From: Massospora cicadina
Lineage: Eukaryota > Entomophthoromycota > Entomophthoromycetes > Entomophthorales > Entomophthoraceae
Direction: 5' to 3'
Assembly: GCA_022478985.1 (NCBI GenBank)
Contig: JAKSZP010012227.1
Coordinates: 1-64,000 of the forward strand
DNA: 64,000 nucleotides
Part shown: positions 44,516-55,000 of the stretch, one piece after another
Layout: each line of letters starts with the position of its first letter
Numbering within the stretch: the first letter of the stretch is position 1
Notes under the pieces: generated by a model
What the model was told of the DNA's origin: nothing
What the model saw: the letters and a program-made list of their open reading frames with translations, nothing else
Databases searched by the model: none
Translations under genes and position numbers: made by a program

Positions 44516-46430
44516 CTTTCCACTCAGTGTAACTTTCCAAGCAAAAATATATAAAAAAAGTAAAACTTAATCGCCTGCTGTAGTTTTGCTATGATGTCAT
44601 CAGATTCCCCACTGACTGCTCCAGTGTGGGGCAGCAGCGAAACTCCCCCCACCATTTTCCGTCCAACAGGAAAATGCGCTTGGACTGGCTCTCCCAGTCA
44701 TATCAAATCCCTGGGACAATTTTATTCCTCCCAAGGATCTTGACGCCCACCTTGCTCAAACTTAAGCGGTGCCCTGTTGCCCCCTAGTGCTCCCCCAGAG
44801 CAACATGCATTTTGGCCTTAGGGTCAAATATGGGAAACTTTAGCCATACAATGACCAAGCCATTATCGAAATGGCTCAGGTGGTGATGCGTCCCACCTGC
44901 TTTATTGACTTCCGCCCCTATAAGGGATATTTTGATCTCAGCTTCACCTGTGAAGCTGATGCCACCACTTCGGTGACTGTGCCCCTGGTCTTCCAGGATA
45001 CTCCTCTCCCAACAACTTAGACCTAGCTCCCAGTGGACACCACTTTGGTGGTTCAGTTTTCTGGTTTGCCCACCCACCTTCCCCTGAGGTGCTCCACCAG
45101 GAGCTGATGGAAGGTTTGGCAGCCTATGGCTCCAGCCCCATCTTGCAATTTGTAGTCCCAAATGGGGCCACACACCTCACTGGGCCTTAGGCGCATGCCA
45201 CAATCAGCCCTAAAAAAACAAAATTGCCCCATCAATTCCCCCTCATGCCACTATCCCTTCTGCCCCTGGCCATATGTTCTGGGCCTTCATCAAGGGCAGA
45301 TGTACAATCTGTCCATCCAGTTTTGAGTTGGACCACTCAAAACACAAGTGCCCATCCCTAGCTGCTTCCAATGGTGCTGATTATTTATTTGATGGCTACT
45401 AGTCCGCTGCCCACCCTGTGCCAGTTCTGGCATGAGGCACAATCCTACCTCCCCCTCCCCCAAAGCCTGTTGCTGCAGCTGCACCTGCAGCAACCAATCA
45501 GCCTCCACCTCGCCCCAGTGCCACAAATGATTCTTCCAATCAAGCACAGGATTGGACCCCAGTTTGATCCCATGCATCCTCCAACAAATTAACCAATCCT
45601 CAACCATATGCTGATTCCCCATTTCAATTTAACCAGAACCCATGGGAGTTCTTGGATGAAATTGATGATTAGGTAATATCATTGAAGAAACATCTCAGCA
45701 AATCGACTGGTTCTGTAATGCAATATGGGATGCAGAATTCCCCCTCATTTATATTCCCCACAGCCAAATGCCAAATCATTCTACAGTGACAACCAGCTTG
45801 CAGTAAATCAGCCACCACACCAGATTGCCGCCCCCTCTGCAAAGCCACCGCCAAATCAGTGGCGATGCTCACATGAGGAATTCCACCTCCTGTTATTTCC
45901 GAAAATTTTACTCCCAAAAGTAAGATTAATATGAAACAATTACACAAAAATTTCTATAACTCTATCCAGAACGTGGTAACAGTAGCACAGAATCTGAAAG
46001 CTAGGATTACCTGAACCAATATTGCCATGTTTGTTAAACTACCAGATGCCCACATTAAATCAAAAAAGCTTTAGCTGAATATATCACTGCCATTTTTATA
46101 GTTGGCAATTTCTCAAAAGTACTAATCATCAAAGATATTGAACCACATACCATCAATGCCCGGACGCCCTTACTATCCACCTTGACATGTACCCTACTCT
46201 GGAATGAGGAAGCTGCTGCTGAAGACGAGCCCCCTGAGCCCCCCTCCCCTTCTGCCATGGAGGGATAAGTGGTCTCCACTGCTCACCTGGTTGGTTGTTT
46301 CATTTGGTGTATTTCATTCAATCTGCTCATTTGGGCGTTTTGTTTAATTTAATTAGTTACGTTAATTTAGCTTTAGTTTTAGTTTGGTAATGTCTGTCCC
46401 CTGATCAGCTTACCTCGTTTAAATAAAATA
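44516..46430 (+). mobile_element. HAL1: complete ORF1-only LINE-like element
   Basis: 1915 bp between 14-bp TSDs, without LTRs or terminal inverted repeats. It holds a leader, one degraded ORF1-like gene and a 3' UTR of about 160 bases ending TTACCTCGTTTAAATAAAATA. The same 3' end occurs in HAL2 and, inverted, in HAL4. No endonuclease or RT coding is present in this complete copy. Long TSDs plus an AT-rich 3' end point to mobilisation by LINE enzymes. Comparable in layout to mammalian HAL1; no homology to it is claimed. Confidence 0.78.
44740..46268 (+). pseudogene. HAL1 ORF1-like protein, degraded
   Basis: The reading starts around VLPQSNMHFGLRVKYGKL (44792-44845) and continues CFIDFRPYKGYFDLSFTCEA and TTLVVQFSGLPTHLP, with LMEGLAAYG one frame away (44900-45140). 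This resembles GGWLDLGFKN and LKDGLAVYG in LINE-1 ORF1. A knuckle follows with one Cys lost (ICPSSFELDHSKHKC, 45310-45351). A Pro/Ala-rich linker leads to FNQNPWEFLDEIDD, YSDNQLAVNQPPHQIAAPS (45788-45840), and an acidic, Pro-rich end (EDEPPEPPSPSAMEG) stopping at 46266-46268. Presumed RNA-binding protein. Confidence 0.72.
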
Positions 46431-46639
46431 ATCTCATTATTATTGGGGAATTGTAAATATCTGAAATTTCCCTTTTTCAGAAGATTGTGCACGAAACATC
46501 CTTATCTTGGAGCCTGGAGGGTAAATGTCTGACACTTTAAAATGGGGCAGTGGCAAAGCCCCCTAGCATCTTCCACCCAGCAGGAAAATGCTTTCAAACT
46601 AGGTCAACCAGCCCCCCAATGCCTCAGGCCAATAAGTTC

Positions 46640-48163
46640 CCCCAAGGATCTCTCCCTCCACCTTTCACGTTCCCAAGCGGTGCCTCATAGCCTCATAGTG
46701 CTCCCCCAAAGCAAGATACAATTTGGCCTCCAGGTTGAATATGGCAAATTGTTTCCCTAAAACGAAAAAAATGATAGAATTATCTCAGGCGCTTAAGCAG
46801 CCTGCAGGCTTTATTGACTTCCGCCCCTTCAAGGGTACTTTGATCTCAGCTTCACCTGTGAAGCTGACGCTGCAATTGCAGCCAACATCCCCCTGATATT
46901 CCAGAGAACTCCCATCCCATCCACTCGCACCTGGTTGCCTGATGACATTACTCTTTTAGTTCAATTTGCAGGCCTCCACACCCACCTCCCCCTGATACTT
47001 TATATTATAGATAATAGCTGGGTTGTCAGAATATGGCGCTGACCCCAATATACAATTTGTGGTTCCTAAAGGGAGACAACCGACTTTTGGGCCCTTTTAC
47101 CTTTGCAACTGTACACCACAATCAACTAATATTTCCATTTTGATTCCTCTTTGCACCATTGTCCTCTCTGCCCCAACCACCCTTTCTGGGCCAGAGTAGA
47201 CAAAGGGCACACGATCTGCCCCATTTGTTCTGACATGGACCACTCAAAGCAGCGCTTCCCCACCATAGCTCAAGATGGAGCCCCCACGCTTGACTCCCCA
47301 TGATGCTCCCATTAACAATCCAAAACTTTTTTGAATGGGGCACAATCCTCCCTCCCCTCCACCCAAAATAGTAGATGCAACTGCCACTAATTCAGCCAAT
47401 AAGGAACCTATATGTTGAACTCCCATTACCACTTCAACTAATCAGGAGCCAGCATGGACCTCAGTAAATTCAAAAAAAAACTCAAACCACCCACCCACCC
47501 ATATGCTGATCAACCTATCATTTTCAACGAAAAATCCTGGTATTATCAGGAGGAAGTTGATGATTTGGGAAATCCTATCCCCAAATCAGTCAGGGCCCCT
47601 TGCCTCAAAATGTACCTAAACGCAGAATATGCAGCTCAATATTTAACTCAGCACTATGCTCTATGCTCTGATGCCAATGAATTCTGAAGTGACAACCAAC
47701 TCATTAAAGAGGCTGTTGCCTCCCCTGATTGTCGCCCCCTCCAAAAGGCCATAGTGAAATCAGTTGCAGTCTTTGACAAGGGGATACCCATCCCTGTCCT
47801 TCCCCCATGCAACAAGTTCATAAAAAAGAAATTCCTCTGATTCTATTAAGTTGCCAACAAAGCAATACAAAAAGTTACAAAGGTTGGAAAATTTGTATCA
47901 AGACCCACATCAACAGTAACAACATCGCCACCTTCACCACTCTTCCCAAAGTTTTCCTCAAGGCTGAGAAGCCCTCTCCAAATATATCACCACCCTCCTC
48001 ACAGCAAAATTTGAGCTGCAAACCCCACTCTGCTACCTTGACCTTTTTTTGAGGATGCAACAACATCCGTTCTCACAGCACTTACCCATACACTGTCCAA
48101 CTCAGAGGAGGAAGATGAGCCTCCTAATCCCCATTCATCCCCCACCATGGTCGCATAGCAGTT
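46640..48163 (+). pseudogene. HAL2 ORF1-like protein, degraded
   Basis: Segments in several frames: VLPQSKIQFGLQVEYGKLF (46717-46760), FIDFRPFKG with YFDLSFTCEADAAIAANIPL (46812-46900), VQFAGLHTHLPL, then a knuckle ICPICSDMDHSKQRF (47217-47258) with the last Cys changed to Phe. A Pro-rich linker follows, then a conserved block KMYLNAEYAAQYLTQHYALC and SDNQLIKEAVASPDCRPLQK (47610-47760), and an acidic end (SEEEDEPPNPHSSP). It is the same order as HAL1, HAL3 and HAL4. No endonuclease or RT follows. Presumed role: binding of its own RNA. Confidence 0.7.
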
Positions 48164-48339
48164 TACCACCACTGACCTGTTTGGATCATTTTAGTTTCTT
48201 ATTTTTTGATTTAGTTTGAGTGATATGCTCTTCTCTTTCTGTTTGCTCAACTTTTAGTTTAGTATAAGTTTTGCTCCTCTGAGCTCAGTATTGTACATCC
48301 CTGGGTTGGCTTGCCTCGGTTAAATAAGAAATAAGTGAA

Positions 48340-48642
48340 GGATCTAAAACTTTTCAGTGACTTTTATCTTTTTATTATAAACTGCCCCATCCATACGCTG
48401 GCTAGAGGTTTGTATGTTGAGAGGATTATCAAATTATGCAGAGAAATCACCCAACTCTCCATTAAAATGGAAGATTTTACTTTAGGTGAGATCTTATATA
48501 CTGCTACCCCTTTTCCCAAAATTTTCCCATTCCCAAATCATTGAGATCTCTGTTTACACATTTTTCATAATACTATTCCAGATTTTACTATAAATTTTAG
48601 TTTCAGTGAGGGAATAATATATGATCACATTATCCAGCTTTA
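48340..48642 (+). pseudogene. E5 piece left of the first solo LTR
   Basis: Just left of the LTR the plus strand reads IIYDHIIQL, matching the linker IYEVVINL of E4. The continuation GYQIPLI is found right of the LTR, so E5 spans it. Further left, an open part (48335-48544) with LARGLYVERIIKLCREITQL has no clear match. A deletion between Gag and the linker is likely. Confidence 0.5.
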
Positions 48643-48893
48643 TGCGGGAATCCAGCAAGTTTTAGGCTCACTGGTGCTGATAACACCAAATTTCAATATA
48701 AAACACTTGAAACTTAAATAAATTAATTTTTTGAATAAAAGTAAAGTTTGGGTTTTTAAAGCTTTTTATTGGGCGCGGGATAAGAAAAAGTGAGTCTTCT
48801 CAATACTACCTCTCAGTATTAAACTATATCAAGTATTGAGGGTTGAAGAATTTCAATGCTAATGTTTGGAATAAATTAGTAACGCCCAAATTA

Positions 48894-50113
48894 TTTATTT
48901 AACTGAGGCAAGACGACTAGGGGATGGACATTACTGATGCTCAAATGAGATAAAACTTTAAATAAAATAAAATAAAGTTGAAATGAGACAGATGGATCCG
49001 CTCAAACCAATGCAAAATTCAAACAAAACACACTAACCAAGTCAAAAGTGGAAACCACTATACATCTATGTCGGTGGGTGAAGGGGGATTGGGAGGCTCT
49101 TCTTCCTATCTGTTGTGGACATGTAGTGGCACAAAGCTGATAGCATTGGTGTGGGCGCATCATGGAAATGGGGGTCAAGATAACAAATGGGTGCTTGCAA
49201 CTCAATGTGTGCAATGAGGAGAATGGAAATATAGTCTGTAAGTACTTTTTCATCCTCAAGGCGTACTTTAGGTAGGGTGGCAATGGGTGTAGGTTGTTTC
49301 AGGTAATGCGGGTTTTTGGGCTAAACTTTGCAACTGCTGCAACTTTTTTAACTGCTGAATTTGCCAACTGATAGTATTGGAGAAGGCCTTTTTTATTTTG
49401 GAAGCATGGTACTAGGTAGGTTAGGAGGTGGCAGGCCCATAGCCAGTAATGCAACTTATTTTGCAATGGCTTTATGCATTGGGTGACATTTGTGGAAGGC
49501 AACTGCCTCTTCAACTAGTTGGAGGTCACTTTTGAATGGGGTGGCATCAGGGCGAGGCACATAATGGCGCTTTGGACATTGGCCGCATAATCAGTATTGA
49601 GGTACATTTTGAATGGAGGGGGCCCAGCCCATTCAGATTCAGGGACAAGCTCGCCTGATTCTTCAACCTCAACCAAATAATCCCATAGATTTTGGTTAAA
49701 TTTTTTGGGTTAAAGTGAGTTATATGTTGTACTTGGCTGGGATGATGGTTTAGAACTTACTTCAGTCCATTATGGCTCCTGATTGGTGGGCTCAGGAGAA
49801 GAGGTTCATTTTGGTAATCTTTGGTTGATCATTTCAGTGGTTGCTGTGGCTACCACTTTGGGAGGAGGGGGAGGGATAGTGCCACTTTTTTAAAATATTA
49901 TTGGATTGGATATGGATTCATCGTGCAAAGAGTTGGGTGTGGATGCTACAGCTTGTGAGATACAGGTGCAGCGCCGTTTTGAATGGTCCAGTAAAAAACA
50001 GGTAGGGAAAATGGTGCGCCCTCCATCCGCTCAAGCTCAAAAAGGATGGTCTGGGACAGAGGGGATAATGGTGCGAGGGGGATTGAGATGGTAATTTTTG
50101 TTGAAACTGGACC
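48894..50113 (-). mobile_element. HAL4: 5'-truncated ORF1-only LINE-like copy
   Basis: 1220 bp in minus orientation inside a solo LTR, flanked by an 18-bp TSD (48876-48893 and 50114-50131, TTAGTAACGYCCAAATTA, one mismatch). The minus-strand 3' end reads TTGCCTCAGTTAAATAAA, the family terminus. The 5' end begins within the region before the knuckle, so it is truncated as LINE copies often are. Confidence 0.82.
49300..50110 (-). pseudogene. HAL4 ORF1-like protein fragment
   Basis: Minus reading: knuckle TIFPTCFLLDHSKRRC (49968-50009) with the first Cys changed to Phe, a Pro-rich linker (SGTIPPPPPKVVATATT), KKFNQNLWDYLVEVEESGEL, then PPPFKMYLNTDYAANVQSA and the conserved block with QLVEEAVAFHKCHPMHKAI in shifted frames. 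It matches HAL2 segment by segment. Confidence 0.68.
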
Positions 50114-50637
50114 TTAGTAACGTCCAAATTAGGGAATATGAAAATTCAACCTTATAGAGCTTAGGAAATTCGATTCACTTTGGTGAAATGACTGATGGAA
50201 GGTTATTTTTAGGCAGAATGTACCCATGGGGTAACAATTTGATATTTTAATTAATTACTGTTAGATAAAATAATTTCACTTAGAGGACCCCCGCCAAGCC
50301 TACAAAAGGGTTGGTCCCTGCTTAGGTGTTTGTATAGAACTAGACGTGGCTGAGGGAGAACCCTCTAATGAATATTCAGATTCTTCTTCATTATAGGATC
50401 AATCTGACTACCTGATCTCATGCTAATTGCCCATGTGGTATTTGTAAAAGTGTAAACTAAATCGCGGGGTTCCACTGAGAATTGAACTGGGTCTTTTGAC
50501 CAATATTGTTTTTATTTATACTCAAAGTATTATTATTATGAGATAGGACTTGTAATTAACCAATAGTATTTGGTAAATTGGGACTATAATTACTCTAGAC
50601 ATTCTTTTGCCAAAGTTGAGACAGCAATTGTCTGACA

Positions 50638-53600
50638 ATCCCTACTAGGGTATCAGATTCCATTAATATCAAACTCTCCGTCAAAAGCAAAGGAGCCCCA
50701 AAAAACAGACATGCCTTCTTGAATACCCATCCTCCATTTGCAAGGTTAAATATCAAGTCTTAGGGGAGAATTAAGTTACCCCAGAGGCTGTGGATGCCAA
50801 AAAAGGGAATCCTTCTGTATACTCCTTATCCTATCACAATACCCTCTGGCTCAAAAGTTATTGTGGATACAGGGATTCAGATTCTCACCCCTCCTGACCA
50901 ATTTTGGAGCTTAGTGAAAACCCAAACCATTCCATTAAGGAAGCATTGACCTGCATGAGATTTTGGATCCTGCCTACGGGAAATATATCTCTATTCTATT
51001 AGGGAACTTAACATCTGAAACCCTCCAAGTCCCTCGGCATACCCCTATTGCCTATAGAAAAATATGTCCCTTTAGGAATATTGCCAATGTGAGTTGTTTC
51101 GGATTATTGAAAGATTTAGGATTTGATCCCCCACCTACCATAGATCTGATTGAGAGTAGAATTGGGGACAATCTCACCCCTATCAAATGCCAGAATGTTA
51201 AAAACCTCCTGGAGGAGTATGGAGATATTTTCTCCTCAGGACCAATTGACTATGAGAATATTTCTGAGGTAATTTACCAAAGCGAGATAAAGGATCACCC
51301 TCCAAACAAATCTTGACCCTACCAAAAATTTAAAGTGGAGGAGGCTCAAGTGGCCTTAGAGTTTCAGCAAATGTTGAAGACTGGTTTACTAGTGCCTTTT
51401 AAAAGCCCATGGGCTTCCTCACTATTTATAAATCAGAGGAAGGATGATGGTCATCAGGTTGTTATGGATTATCACTACTCTCAATTCTATCACTCACAAT
51501 GACAGATATCCCTTGCTGCATATAGATAACTCCTTATGCATAATGTTGGGGTCCCACTATTTCTCAGCTATGGATCTTGCCAGTGGGCATTGGCAAATAG
51601 ATCTGTCCACATAAGATCGTGAAAAAGGCGTACTTATCACAAATGAAGGATTATTCAAGGCCACTCAAACTGCCACAAGGGTTGTAACGCCCCTGCTACC
51701 TTCCACCGCCCTGGAAGGACTATTAGATATAAAACGCTCCTGCATAATAGTTTATCAATAACATTACCATTTTTTCAAGAACTTTTACCAAACATCTAGA
51801 TCGCCTCAGGTAAGCCTTTCAGCGTTTATGGCAATTGTCATTAAACTAAAGCTATCAAAATGCTCTTTCTTTCAGAGTGAGATGGATTTTTGGGTCTTAA
51901 GGTCAGTAAAGCTGAAATATCCCTGATGGATGACAAGGTCTCAGTCATTGCTAAGATGACCCCCCTAAATCTCTATGAGATGTACAATTTTCCTAGGGAT
52001 GGTAGGGTATTATCGCCAATTTATCCTCTACTTTACGGATACCTACAAGCCCCTGGTGTATCTACTGAAGAAATGGATACCCTTCTAATGAAAAGAAGAG
52101 TAACATCAGGCTTTTGATCTGCTACGCGTCTCTCTCTCACTCTCCAATACTTATTCACCCAAATTTTTGATGAACCTTTCTCCTGTTCACTGATGCTAAC
52201 AATATTACCAACGGAGCTATACTATCTCAACATGATAAAAACCTAGTGAACCAACCATTGCCTACTAAAGCAAGACCTTATCTAATACTAAACTCAATTA
52301 TACCATTACATAACGTGAATTCTTGGCGGTCCTACTGGTTATTAAGAATTTCTGACCTTATTTGTATGGGAAAATTTCACCATCATCACCAATCATGCTT
52401 CCTTATGATGGCTACAGCAAATTAAGAACTCTGAAGGGAGATTAGTCCAATGGTTTTAAAACTACAAACTATGACTTTTCTATTATCCACAAATTTGGGC
52501 CTATTCAAAAAAATGTGGATTGCCTATCTTGACTTCCCATATTAACAATAGCGGACCCTGAAGAGGATTGGCTCTACAATTTCATAACCCAACCACATTT
52601 ATGGAAAGATTAATCCATGACCCTTCAAAAGGAACTAGAAAAAAGATTGGCAAATCTCCAAGTCAAAAATGACCAATTGTCTAAACTTATTTCTAAAAAT
52701 GGGTGCCTTATGTAAGACCTCCATCTCAAACTGACATCATATTAAAGGGACATTGGCAAGTCAGCCATGGACAATTTGAAAAACCTACCAGTGGCTTAAA
52801 ACTCAATGTTGTTGGAAGGAATGCTTGTTTCAATTCAGGATGTATTAGAGTCATGCCTAATATGTAAAAGACAAGTGGACCTAAACCCTGATAACAACAT
52901 CCAGTGGTTTCACCTTATGAACTATTCCACACTAATAGCTTTGATGTTGTAAGACCTCTTCCTAGAGCCTCTAATGGACATTGGTTCCTCTTACTATCTG
53001 TGGAACATCTAACTAAGTGGATCAAAGCCATATTGCTAACCTCAATTTTGTCAAAGGCTACCACCACATTTTTCTATAACTGGATTATCACCCACCATGA
53101 GTGCCCTAATATCATTCTTCTTAAGGATGGGCAAAATTTCCGTCTGATGCTGATGAAAGATTTAGCTGGCCTCATGGGAACCACCCAGGAATTCACCACC
53201 CCCTACCATCCTGCAATCAATGTAATATTAGAGTGGGTAAATGGTACTCTAACTGTAACGCTCCGGAAAAATGGCTATGATGGACCCCCTTCACTAGCCC
53301 CAATGTTTGCCTAGTGCACTACTGGCCTATAAGATTAGTTACCATAGAATAATTAAGATGCTGCCATTTCAAGCGTTGTATGGAAAAAATCCCCATTTGC
53401 CTTCTAAAGTAAAGGCTATGCTTGACCAAGCTTCCCCTGAAGCCCCTGAAGTCACTATGAAGAGTATTGCAAATGAAATTATCAGACTTCATGCCCTGGC
53501 TTCCAGAAACCTGTCCTCTATAACCAGTAGAGAAAAAGCTCAATTCAATGATAAGCATGACCCTCTATACACCTTCCAACTGGGTGACATAGTCCTATTC

Positions 53601-53682
53601 TACCATCACCGGCCTGGAGGTCATGACAACAAATTGGGCACTAACTGGTCTGGGCCTTATTGAGTTTTATATAGATAAGCAA
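50638..53682 (+). pseudogene. E5 linker, RT, RNase H and integrase, degraded
   Basis: Starts LLGYQIPLISNSPSKAKEPQ, then CLLEYPSSICKVKYQVLGEN, DPAYGKYISILLGNLTSETL and LLEEYGDIFSSGPID (50650-51250). RT: KVEEAQVALEFQQMLKTGLL, PWASSLFINQRKDDGHQVVM, DLASGHWQIDLST, with the catalytic box ruined. RNase H: LTDANNITNGAILSQHDKNL (52190-52250). The integrase core (52904-53300) has NSFDVVRPLPRASNGHWFLL, LLKDGQNFRLM and ILEWVNGTLTVTL, so Asp, Asp and Glu all remain. The end has FQLGDIVLFYHHRPGG and NWSGPY (53572-53663). It is cut by the solo LTR at 53683. Confidence 0.8.
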
Positions 53683-54439
53683 TGTGAGAATCCAGCTGAT
53701 TTGTGCTTGCTTGATGCTATACGCCCGCTTGATTCACATATATTGTTTATAAATAAAAATGAATAAGAAAACGCTACTAAATTTGAATTTTTTGTGTTTT
53801 TATTAGGAGCATGATAAGGGGAAAATGATACTCCTCAACCTCCAATTATCTAGTATTAAAGTAAATTTGAAGGTTGAGGGATAATTTGGGAATTTGTTTG
53901 GAATAGCCTGCATGAGTCCAAATTAGGAAATATGCAGGAATAGCATATCATAACTCAGAACTTGCATCAGGGCAGCGGAGCAAAGGAAAAGGAATTATTA
54001 TTGGCTCAAACATACCCATGAGGTAACGTTTTTATAAACTTGAGCCAATCACCGCCTGAGAATTTTCTTGCACCTTGGGGGACCCCCGCCAAGCCTATAA
54101 AGGGGGGGATCCCCACGCATGTGCATTGAAGGACTTCGTTGGGGTCAGGGGAGTGCCTTCCAATGATTCCCCTGGGGTCCATGGTGTGGTCAGAGAAATA
54201 CAACTTATTGATTTTACTAATGCCCTTTCAGGCTTCAAACTGGTGGTTCCCCAATTAACGGGGTTCCACTGAGAATCAGCCAGGGACTTTTGGTCAATTT
54301 CATCAACTTTTGCATTTTTACAATAATTAAATGAACTCTTAACAACATCGGAATATTGAAAATGACTGACATTTCCCTTTTTGGCAGAACTCGACCTACA
54401 GCATTCTGAATTCTAGTCTGCAATGGTAAATGTCTGACA
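53683..54439 (-). repeat. Second E4-type solo LTR inside E5
   Basis: 757 bp, ends TGTGAGAATCC and TGTCTGACA as read on plus, aligned with the E4 LTRs. Flanks AGCAA (left) and GGAAA (right) agree at three of five bases, a possible decayed TSD. The GC-rich inverted repeat (GACCCCCGCCAAGCCTATAA onward) is at about 54080-54115. Confidence 0.8.
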
Positions 54440-54548
54440 GGAAATGAACGCTCAATCATAGAGGTCAGTCAGGGTACGTTTATAAACTGCATACATCATC
54501 ACTTTCCCCACCCAGTTTCCCCCTTTTCCAATATCTATAGGAGGGTAT
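54440..54548 (+). pseudogene. E5 integrase tail and polypurine tract
   Basis: Right of the solo LTR the frame reads GNERSIIEVSQGTFINCIHH, matching GMEYSIATIDTGTVIKRVHS at the E2 integrase end. It runs on to PFSNIYRRVLLGF. The purine run CTATAGGAGGGTAT (54535-54548) sits where E2 has its polypurine tract. Confidence 0.65.
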
Positions 54549-55000
54549 TGTTGGGATTCCTCTCCAAACAAAAGATTTGGATGTGTCAGCTATTGATAAG
54601 TGATCCCAATCTAACCAAATAGCCCAAACTCCTGTTGGGGATAATACCCAACAAAAATTCAATGACTCTCAAAGTTGGGGATCAATCCTGACTTAAGCGG
54701 CCAAATAATGCTCCCTTGGAGCTACCTAACCTTGGGGTTCAAACCCAATTCATGTGACAAGCGCAGCATATTCAACCAAAATGATTAGGCTGCCACCAGA
54801 TTTCCAAATTGTTTATGTTTATAGATCTAAGCTTGGACCATTTTGAGTTTCCCTGAGATAAATCACTGATTTCCCTTATATTGCTGCTATTGAGTTAGTA
54901 AGATTTACTTTTTTCCTCCTTTCACAATTTTAAGATTAAATTGTATTCTACTGGATTTTCCTTGCCAGCTTTAGTAGCTGGTATAAAGACATCAACCAAG
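54549..55000 (+). repeat. Probable 3' LTR of E5
   Basis: Starts TGTTGGGATTCC after the purine run, as in E2. No matching 5' copy was found, so the end (about 55000) is a guess. Non-coding. Confidence 0.45.

Larger units (their letters stand above)
38007..46534 (-). mobile_element. E4: Ty3/gypsy element, minus strand
   Basis: Two LTRs in direct orientation (38007-38769 and 43857-46534, the latter split by HAL1) enclose Gag, protease, RT, RNase H and integrase read on the minus strand. The PBS (43841-43856) and PPT (ending at 38770) fix the orientation. It belongs to the E1/E2/E5 lineage by capsid, linker and RT, but its Gag lacks the coil and collagen-like parts. Heavily mutated. No clear TSD, perhaps because it landed in the HAL2 leader and the flanks have decayed. 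Confidence 0.82.
43857..46534 (-). repeat. 5' LTR of E4, split by HAL1
   Basis: LTR parts 43857-44515 and 46445-46534 (about 750 bp together) align with 38007-38769. Between them lies HAL1 with duplicated ATCTCATTATTATT. The GC-rich inverted repeat with CTATAAAAGGGG is at about 44265-44300. Confidence 0.83.
37929..48332 (+). mobile_element. HAL2: ORF1-only LINE-like element, split by E4
   Basis: The right part (46535-48332) aligns with HAL1 from its leader to its 3' terminus (TTGCCTCGGTTAAATAAG). The left flank of E4 (about 37929-38006, including AATGTCCTCAGCCCTACCAC) resembles the HAL1 leader, suggesting E4 inserted into the HAL2 leader. A possible TSD is AAGTGAA at 37922-37928 and 48333-48339. 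The left part and TSD are tentative; the right part is secure. Confidence 0.6.
48643..50637 (-). repeat. E4-type solo LTR inside E5, split by HAL4
   Basis: LTR parts 48643-48893 and 50132-50637 (757 bp) align with the LTRs of E4 and with 53683-54439. The ends, as read on plus, are TGCGGGAATCC and TGTCTGACA. Orientation follows E4. E5 coding resumes on both sides, so this is not an LTR of E5. No TSD could be read, perhaps through decay. The inverted-repeat motif appears as CAAGCCTACAAAAGGGTTGG near 50294. Confidence 0.75.
48335..55000 (+). mobile_element. E5: degraded Ty3/gypsy element of the E2 lineage
   Basis: Linker, RT, RNase H, integrase and GPY/F segments on the plus strand follow E2 in order and wording, interrupted by two E4-type solo LTRs. 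The C-terminus continues right of the second LTR (54440 onward). A purine-rich run then precedes TGTTGGGATTCC at 54549, the expected 3' LTR start (E2: TGTTGGAGATAC). The 5' part is missing or lies left of HAL2. The right end is approximate. Confidence 0.68.
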
